The position numbers were made by a program, and so were the translations under genes. From assembly GCA_035048495.1 (NCBI GenBank), contig CM068551.1:14448248-14512247 (forward strand): DNA of 64,000 nt. Reading direction: 5' to 3'. The notes under the pieces were generated by a model, which saw nothing but the letters and a program-made list of their open reading frames with translations, was not told the DNA's origin and ran no database searches. This stretch comes from Euptelea pleiosperma (lineage: Eukaryota; Streptophyta; Magnoliopsida; Ranunculales; Eupteleaceae). This document shows positions 63,765 to 64,000 of the stretch, piece by piece. Each line of letters starts with the position of its first letter. The stretch's first letter is position 1.

Positions 63765-64000
63765 GTAATTGAATTTTTGGCTTTGTATTCCTGAGGTTGA
63801 AGTCAATTGTGCGGAATACTCATGCTAGGGGGGGGGGTGTGGTTGACTCTAAGGCCAAAAAAAAAATTAATGCAAACTGTCCAAGAAAAAGAAACATTTG
63901 TCAAATTGGTTCAGTAAGAACCCTACAGATTGCAAATCTCTCTACAATAGTCCACTGGGGCAGAGTCACTCGTCCTTTCCAGCCAAGCGCTTCTGGAGCA
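63765..64000. other. Intron of the GCP5-like gene
   Basis: Begins GTAATTGAATT after exon 6 and runs to the window edge. Contains a G run near 63829-63838. No further exon recognised. Confidence 0.6.

Overview
This is a stretch of nuclear DNA from a flowering plant. It has spliceosomal introns with GT-AG borders, a P-class PPR protein of the restorer-of-fertility type, a gamma-tubulin complex gene, Ty1/copia and Ty3/gypsy remnants, tRNA-derived SINEs and very many MITEs. Codon and motif style suggest a non-grass angiosperm; the species cannot be fixed from the sequence alone. Gene density is low: only four loci have long, well-supported coding sequence, and most of the rest is nested repeats and gene debris.

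Layout. 1-8.8 kb is a transposon nest: a copia element entering from the left edge, a solo LTR with a TAAAG target duplication inside it, a gypsy reverse-transcriptase remnant, and a Mutator-like MITE split by a second solo LTR. 7.8-29 kb is a local segmental-duplication cluster of one gene on the minus strand that encodes a multi-pass membrane protein of unknown function: one intact copy (9182-11365) and three broken copies (about 13.6-15.8, 22.1-22.7 and 26.5-28.6 kb). The copies carry their flanks with them, including a SINE downstream of each. An LTR (16.4-17.9 kb), a frameshifted quinone-oxidoreductase pseudogene (18.6-19.3 kb) and several MITEs with clear target duplications lie between the copies.

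30.8-32.2 kb is an intact, intronless PIF1-like helicase gene, followed at 35.3-36.1 kb by a decayed partial duplicate that includes part of its 3' flank. 38.2-40.4 kb is an intact intronless PPR gene with a recent in-frame duplication of two repeats. 41.4-58 kb is almost entirely repeats: a LINE scrap, a gypsy-type LTR with a 48-bp minisatellite, a third copy of the CCAAT-palindrome LTR, a tandem array of about 650-720 bp units, and two copies of a roughly 3.1-kb non-coding repeat. A MATE-transporter coding fragment sits at 58.2-58.5 kb. From 62137 the 5' part of a GCP5-like gamma-tubulin complex gene runs off the right edge; its fifth exon holds a 4-bp tandem duplication that breaks the frame.

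The genes are not functionally linked. The strongest story is in the repeats. A MITE family built from GTTATAAC-type palindromes inserts with 8-bp target duplications, once as a double insertion sharing target copies. A foldback module is carried by Mutator-like MITEs with 9-bp duplications. Two different LTR families each carry arrays of short palindromes (CCAATCGATTGG and GTTCGAAC).
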